From positions 248,001 to 312,000 of the forward strand of contig NZ_JBGGTX010000003.1 of NCBI RefSeq assembly GCF_041287255.1: 64,000 nucleotides of DNA, written 5' to 3'. The position numbers and the translations under genes are program-made. The notes under the pieces are model-generated. The model was not told the origin of the DNA, did no database searches, and saw nothing but the letters and a program-made list of their open reading frames with translations. Positions 60,322 to 64,000 of the stretch are shown one piece after another. Source of the DNA: Tamlana flava. Lineage in GTDB: Bacteria; Bacteroidota; Bacteroidia; Flavobacteriales; Flavobacteriaceae. Every line of letters begins with the position of its first letter. Position 1 is the stretch's first letter.

Positions 60322-61221
60322 TTAATTGCCTTCCTTAATTAATTTTAAAAGACTGGAAGCAGGAATTGTAGCCTTCAATACCATTTGGGTTTTTGAATCA
60401 TCATCGGAGTGTTGTAAGGTTTTAGTGTAAGTAACCGTTCCCATGACATTACCAAACTGGTCAATAATAGCAGCGCCACTTGATCCCGCTGCAAAATCGG
60501 CTGAAATAGCCATGAGATTTCTATATTTCCCAGCATTAATTTCACTGAATTTATCGGTAACCATGCCAGAAGAAAAGGTATAGTAATATTGCTTGGGATG
60601 ACTTACAATAAATACTGGGTCGCCAATCTCCGCATCCTTCTTAACCACAGGTAGCGAAGGAAGCTTTACTCCTTTTGGATCAATTTTTAAAATGGCCAAA
60701 TCATTGGATTTATCAGCACTTAGAATTTCCTTTACTGGAAAGATAGTCCCGTCCTTAAGCATAACAACTAATACATCTCTGGATGTTTTATTATACTTGG
60801 TAACGTAGCCATTTGCAACGTGGTAATTGGTAACGATTATTCCTTCCGAGTCTATGATATAACCTGATGCCGGATAAGTATGTATTCTTTTGCATTCTAC
60901 ACCCTGTTCGTTTACTTCACCACATCTTCCAGCGGAGGAAACTATCACTGTCCCTTCGGAAACACTAGCATAAATTTGTGCAGGGGTTAATTTTTTATTT
61001 TTAATTTTCGCGAAATTAACGTCTAAAGGACCATAGCCATCATCTTTAAATGTAGCTGCCATCTCATCTGCCGACACTACGTTACCAGAATCTATTAATT
61101 TTTCTGCCTTAGTCGACAATTTCACTTTATACTGCAAAATGTTGTTTTTAAACCTTTGTCCTTGGGCCAAAAATGAGGTTAGTATCACGAGTACAAAAAG
61201 TGATTTAATTATATTTTTCAT
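60322..61221 (-). CDS. Trypsin-like serine protease
   Basis: A 299-residue secreted protease of the HtrA/trypsin type without PDZ domain. The signal peptide ends near FLAQG. Catalytic residues appear intact: His134 in TNYHVANGY, Asp174 in SNDLAIL and Ser248 in AAGSSGAAII. Two Cys near residues 100 and 110 may form a disulfide (GRCGEVNEQGVEC). A 45-bp gap to the upstream thioredoxin-domain gene suggests that it is transcribed with it. Confidence 0.88.
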   Translation of the reverse strand: MKNIIKSLFVLVILTSFLAQGQRFKNNILQYKVKLSTKAEKLIDSGNVVSADEMAATFKDDGYGPLDVNFAKIKNKKLTPAQIYASVSEGTVIVSSAGRCGEVNEQGVECKRIHTYPASGYIIDSEGIIVTNYHVANGYVTKYNKTSRDVLVVMLKDGTIFPVKEILSADKSNDLAILKIDPKGVKLPSLPVVKKDAEIGDPVFIVSHPKQYYYTFSSGMVTDKFSEINAGKYRNLMAISADFAAGSSGAAIIDQFGNVMGTVTYTKTLQHSDDDSKTQMVLKATIPASSLLKLIKEGN

Positions 61222-61266
61222 AAAATGAATTTAAAGTTTTATTGAAATACATTTGATACAATTACC

Positions 61267-62598
61267 TTAAAGTAAAATATCTTCGCCAGTTTTCATTAAG
61301 TCTAAATCTCTTTTAATGGTTGAAAGCCTTTTCAAGCCTTCCTTTTCGCCTAAATAATAGGCTTCTTCCTTAAGCTCAATAGCTTGGTTTTTGTCACCAA
61401 TCAAATAAAGAATATTGGCATAATTGCTTGTGTTTTCAGCTGAATTTGGACGAATATAATAGGCCACTTCCATCCAAGACAACACTTCCTTTTTCTCCGC
61501 TTCAGAATTTACGAAAGTCACATAATCTTTAACCATACTGTATATTTCCTCACTATTTCGCACCGAGTTTGGCCTTATTAATCTCAACGCTTCTGGGTCT
61601 CCGTCCGCTCTTTTTTCCAACCAGTCCAAATAAAAACTTCTAAGATATTCTTTATCAATAGCCTCAACATACTTTGCAATATCATCATGTACCAAGGCTT
61701 TATATTTCTCACCCTGTCCTGTTTCTAAATAATAGTAAGTATAAGTTCTTTTAATTTGGGATTCGTTCACCTTAAAACCACCGATTTCAGCATTTTTTAT
61801 AGCTAGGTCTATAAACGTAGAGTCCCTTTTTTCAATGGCATAAGTTGTAGTTGTTTCAACCATTTTTCTTGGAATTTTTTGGTAGATTTCACGTACATCT
61901 TTCCTGACGTACTTTTTCCATGGTTTGGTTTTTATGTTTTCATTGATGATGCGCTCTGCCTCGCCACCAAAAATAATTTGGTTGTGATGATTGGCCAACA
62001 ACATGACCATAGCTTTACTTGAATCTGGAACAGATTTTTGAATGCTTAAATAATGCTCGAGCACATCGGTATAGTTTTCTTCGGTTTTAACCTCGTATAA
62101 CTTGTTTAAATATTTTAAGACCAGACTTTCATCATCTTGGTTTTTAGTGTAAAGCTCTGCCAAACGCCCCAAACTATTGGGGTCGCTTGCCGAAGTAACG
62201 GCTTTTTCCCCTTCTTCTAAAAACTCTTCGGCGGGCATTGCTCTGGAAAACCTATAAACCACCTCATCATTCGCATCAACAAACACATACCCAGGAAGTC
62301 CTGTTATGCCATACTTTTCTTTAAGCTCTGGACCTTTACCTTTTTCTATATCTAATTTATAAGACACAAAATGCTCATTAAAATAGGCACCTACCTCTTC
62401 TTCCTTGAAAACCGTTTTTGCCATTTTTTTACATGGGCCGCACCAATCTGCATAGCCATCTACAAACAGCACTTTGTTTTCTTTTTTTGCTTTATTGAAG
62501 GCTTGCTGAAAACTACCACTTTCAAAATTGATGCCTTGGGATGCACCAAAAAAAGGTAAAATAGCAAACCAAAACCCGATTATTATTCTCTGTAACAT
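61267..62598 (-). CDS. Thioredoxin-domain secreted protein, tandem paralog 1
   Basis: A 443-residue protein using ATG at 62598 (MLQRIIIGFWFAILPFFGASQ), since the 14-codon extension upstream overlaps the next gene's end. The thioredoxin domain (about 25-145) has CGPC at residues 53-56 in GYADWCGPCKK. The cis-Pro is in GITGLPGYVFV. The rest is helical and repeat-like (TPR-like). It is paired with a very similar gene upstream and may reduce or isomerise disulfides in the periplasm. Confidence 0.88.
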   Translation of the reverse strand: MLQRIIIGFWFAILPFFGASQGINFESGSFQQAFNKAKKENKVLFVDGYADWCGPCKKMAKTVFKEEEVGAYFNEHFVSYKLDIEKGKGPELKEKYGITGLPGYVFVDANDEVVYRFSRAMPAEEFLEEGEKAVTSASDPNSLGRLAELYTKNQDDESLVLKYLNKLYEVKTEENYTDVLEHYLSIQKSVPDSSKAMVMLLANHHNQIIFGGEAERIINENIKTKPWKKYVRKDVREIYQKIPRKMVETTTTYAIEKRDSTFIDLAIKNAEIGGFKVNESQIKRTYTYYYLETGQGEKYKALVHDDIAKYVEAIDKEYLRSFYLDWLEKRADGDPEALRLIRPNSVRNSEEIYSMVKDYVTFVNSEAEKKEVLSWMEVAYYIRPNSAENTSNYANILYLIGDKNQAIELKEEAYYLGEKEGLKRLSTIKRDLDLMKTGEDILL

Positions 62599-62623
62599 GC
62601 ACTTATTTTTAATTTTTAACACT

Positions 62624-63964
62624 TTAAATTTCTTCTCCATTCTTCATTTGTTCCATCTCGTACTCCTTGTTTATAAACTTCTTATCAGACCTTGGCCAGT
62701 TTTTAACGGCTCTTTCCTTTAGTGCTATTGCTTTTTTGGACTTTCCTTGTTTATAGTATACTTCGGCCTTAAGATCGTTCATAAAACAGTTATCAGCCTT
62801 CAAATTATAACCGTATTCAATCCAACCATTCAAGGTTTTAAATTCCTTTTTCGAAGTGATACGTTCCAAATATCCCTTGCCCTTTTCATTCAACTCTTTA
62901 AGAATTTTATCGGCCTTCAAACCGGCTTTTGATGCCATTAACATTCGTTCTCGTTCTGGCGCAGGATCTTTATCGTAGGCTTTTTTATAGAGCTGGTAAG
63001 TTTGCTCATCTGCTTCATAAACCTTGGCAATTGTGTTTTCGCTAATTAAACTGGCAACATAACTTTCAGTTTGTGCCTTAAAGGAAATATTGTCTTTAAT
63101 CATATTATAATACATTAATTGCGCCTCTACAATTTCTTCTTCTTTAACCTTTACCGCTGTATTATTTTTGTATGCTTCAATGTACCTTTTCATTAACTGG
63201 GGGTCAGTATTCCTCTCGGCCACTTTTTTAGTGTTGTAAATGATTTGCATTTTTAATCTAGGCAACATTTTACCCTCGAATGGGGAAGCGTTTTCAAGAT
63301 ATGTTGCAATATTTTCATCTAAAATTCGGTCTCCTTTTCCTCCAACAACAAAGTTTCTTGCATTGTCCATCACATACTTCATCATTTCCGGGCTGGCTTC
63401 GTCCATTTCTGTTTGCACACTTAACCAAGCGTCTATACCTTCACTTAAAGTTTGGCCATAAAGTTTCATTTCTTCTATGTACATCTTAAGAAATTGTTCG
63501 TCTTTTAGTCTATTTGGAAATTCTTTCTGAAGATTTTCTAAACTATTTGCACTGTTTAATGACGCTAGAGCTTTTTGCGCAGATGCAATAAACTCATCAG
63601 TTGGATTAAAAGCCGTATCCCTAAGAAGTACATTGCCATCTGTATCTAAATACATTAAAGTTGGATAACCCGTTACATTGTATTGTTTAGCAACAGCTTC
63701 ACCCTCTTTTTCAGCATCTAATTTTAAACTAACAAAGCTTTTATTGTAAACCTCACCTACTTCTGGAAGCGGAAAAACAGTTTTGGCCATCTTTTTACAT
63801 GGTCCACACCAAACGGTGTAAAAATCGATAAAAACCAGTTTATTTTCGTTTTTGGCCTTTGACAAGGCTTCATCCAAACTTATATGGTCAAACTCTATAC
63901 CTTGTGAAAACCCTAAAAAGGGCAGTACCAGCAAGACTAAGAATACTTTTTTTTTATTAATCAT
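62624..63964 (-). CDS. Thioredoxin-domain secreted protein, tandem paralog 2
   Basis: A 446-residue protein with the same architecture as the previous one. Signal peptide MINKKKVFLVLLVLPFLGFS, CGPC at residues 53-56 (FYTVWCGPCKKMAKTVF), cis-Pro in VTGYPTLMYLD and a helical C-terminal two-thirds ending NGEEI. It lies 18 bp after a further partial relative. Similarity is spread along the full length, so the pair arose by gene duplication. Confidence 0.9.
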   Translation of the reverse strand: MINKKKVFLVLLVLPFLGFSQGIEFDHISLDEALSKAKNENKLVFIDFYTVWCGPCKKMAKTVFPLPEVGEVYNKSFVSLKLDAEKEGEAVAKQYNVTGYPTLMYLDTDGNVLLRDTAFNPTDEFIASAQKALASLNSANSLENLQKEFPNRLKDEQFLKMYIEEMKLYGQTLSEGIDAWLSVQTEMDEASPEMMKYVMDNARNFVVGGKGDRILDENIATYLENASPFEGKMLPRLKMQIIYNTKKVAERNTDPQLMKRYIEAYKNNTAVKVKEEEIVEAQLMYYNMIKDNISFKAQTESYVASLISENTIAKVYEADEQTYQLYKKAYDKDPAPERERMLMASKAGLKADKILKELNEKGKGYLERITSKKEFKTLNGWIEYGYNLKADNCFMNDLKAEVYYKQGKSKKAIALKERAVKNWPRSDKKFINKEYEMEQMKNGEEI

Positions 63965-63982
63965 GTGTTTTTAGGTTTGCCA

Positions 63983-64000
63983 TTAAATTTCTTCACCTTT
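63983..64000 (-). CDS. Probable third thioredoxin-domain paralog (only last five codons visible)
   Basis: The frame read into the window edge ends Lys-Gly-Glu-Glu-Ile-stop, like the NGEEI end of the neighbouring protein. The 18-bp spacing to the next start is also the same type. This is a guess based on six codons. Confidence 0.45.
   Translation of the reverse strand, partial: KGEEI

Overview
The window looks like a chromosomal segment from a member of the Flavobacteriaceae (Bacteroidota). The DNA is AT-rich and genes are packed on both strands. Start codons mostly lack Shine-Dalgarno sequences, and several promoters fit the Bacteroidota pattern TTG-N17..23-TANNTTTG. Family content also fits: DUF1599, DUF4293, DUF3667, LETM1-related, OMPP1/FadL, head-GIN and an archaeal-type ProRS. 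About 62 protein genes, one tRNA-Glu, several hairpin terminators and a small set of palindromic repeats can be supported. No insertion sequence, prophage, CRISPR array or rRNA is visible.

Layout. 0-9.5 kb: the end of an oligopeptide-type ABC permease, a DoxX/MauE-like membrane protein and DUF1599, then folP, a lipoprotein, diadenylate cyclase cdaA and DUF3667, an ABC exporter with truA, a phosphoesterase and DUF4293. 9.5-19 kb: rho with a long disordered insert, rpsT, tRNA-Glu, proS, an unusual Trp/Gly- then Ser/Arg-rich lipoprotein, an OMPP1/FadL porin, hsp20 behind a sigma-54-like promoter, a TonB protein and lpxD. 19-34 kb: LETM1-like protein, NamZ-type muramidase, FtsX-like permease, rRNA pseudouridine synthase, topoisomerase III, GH43, PlsC-like, Nudix, cyclophilin, LtrA, SnoaL-like, DoxX, PPK2, TRIC channel and RDD.

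34-40 kb is a compact MoxR/DUF58 operon (SpoIIM-like, DUF4129, DUF4350, MoxR, DUF805, DUF58) with an RDD gene divergent from it. 40-42.5 kb holds divergent dps/oxyR, a small hypothetical gene and an AIM24/TIGR00266 gene broken by one nonsense codon. 42.6-47 kb holds a DUF4442 gene and an envelope-stress type group (DUF4870, PadR, PspC, head-GIN). 47-50.5 kb holds YceI genes, a porin and a second GIN protein.

50.5-64 kb is an envelope folding and proteolysis block. One apparent operon encodes an M16 peptidase, a DsbD N-domain protein, full DsbD, a PLP enzyme and a lipoprotein M1 aminopeptidase. A second encodes at least two, probably three, tandem thioredoxin-domain proteins followed by a trypsin-like protease.

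The most interesting non-coding signals are two repeat families. One is a 27-bp hairpin whose two copies differ at eight positions that form four compensated base pairs; one copy sits inside the namZ reading frame. The other is a roughly 90-110 nt multi-helix element with a conserved GCGTTAGGGATTG start; one copy supplies the stop codon of a pseudouridine synthase gene. I found no clear new defence or mobile system.
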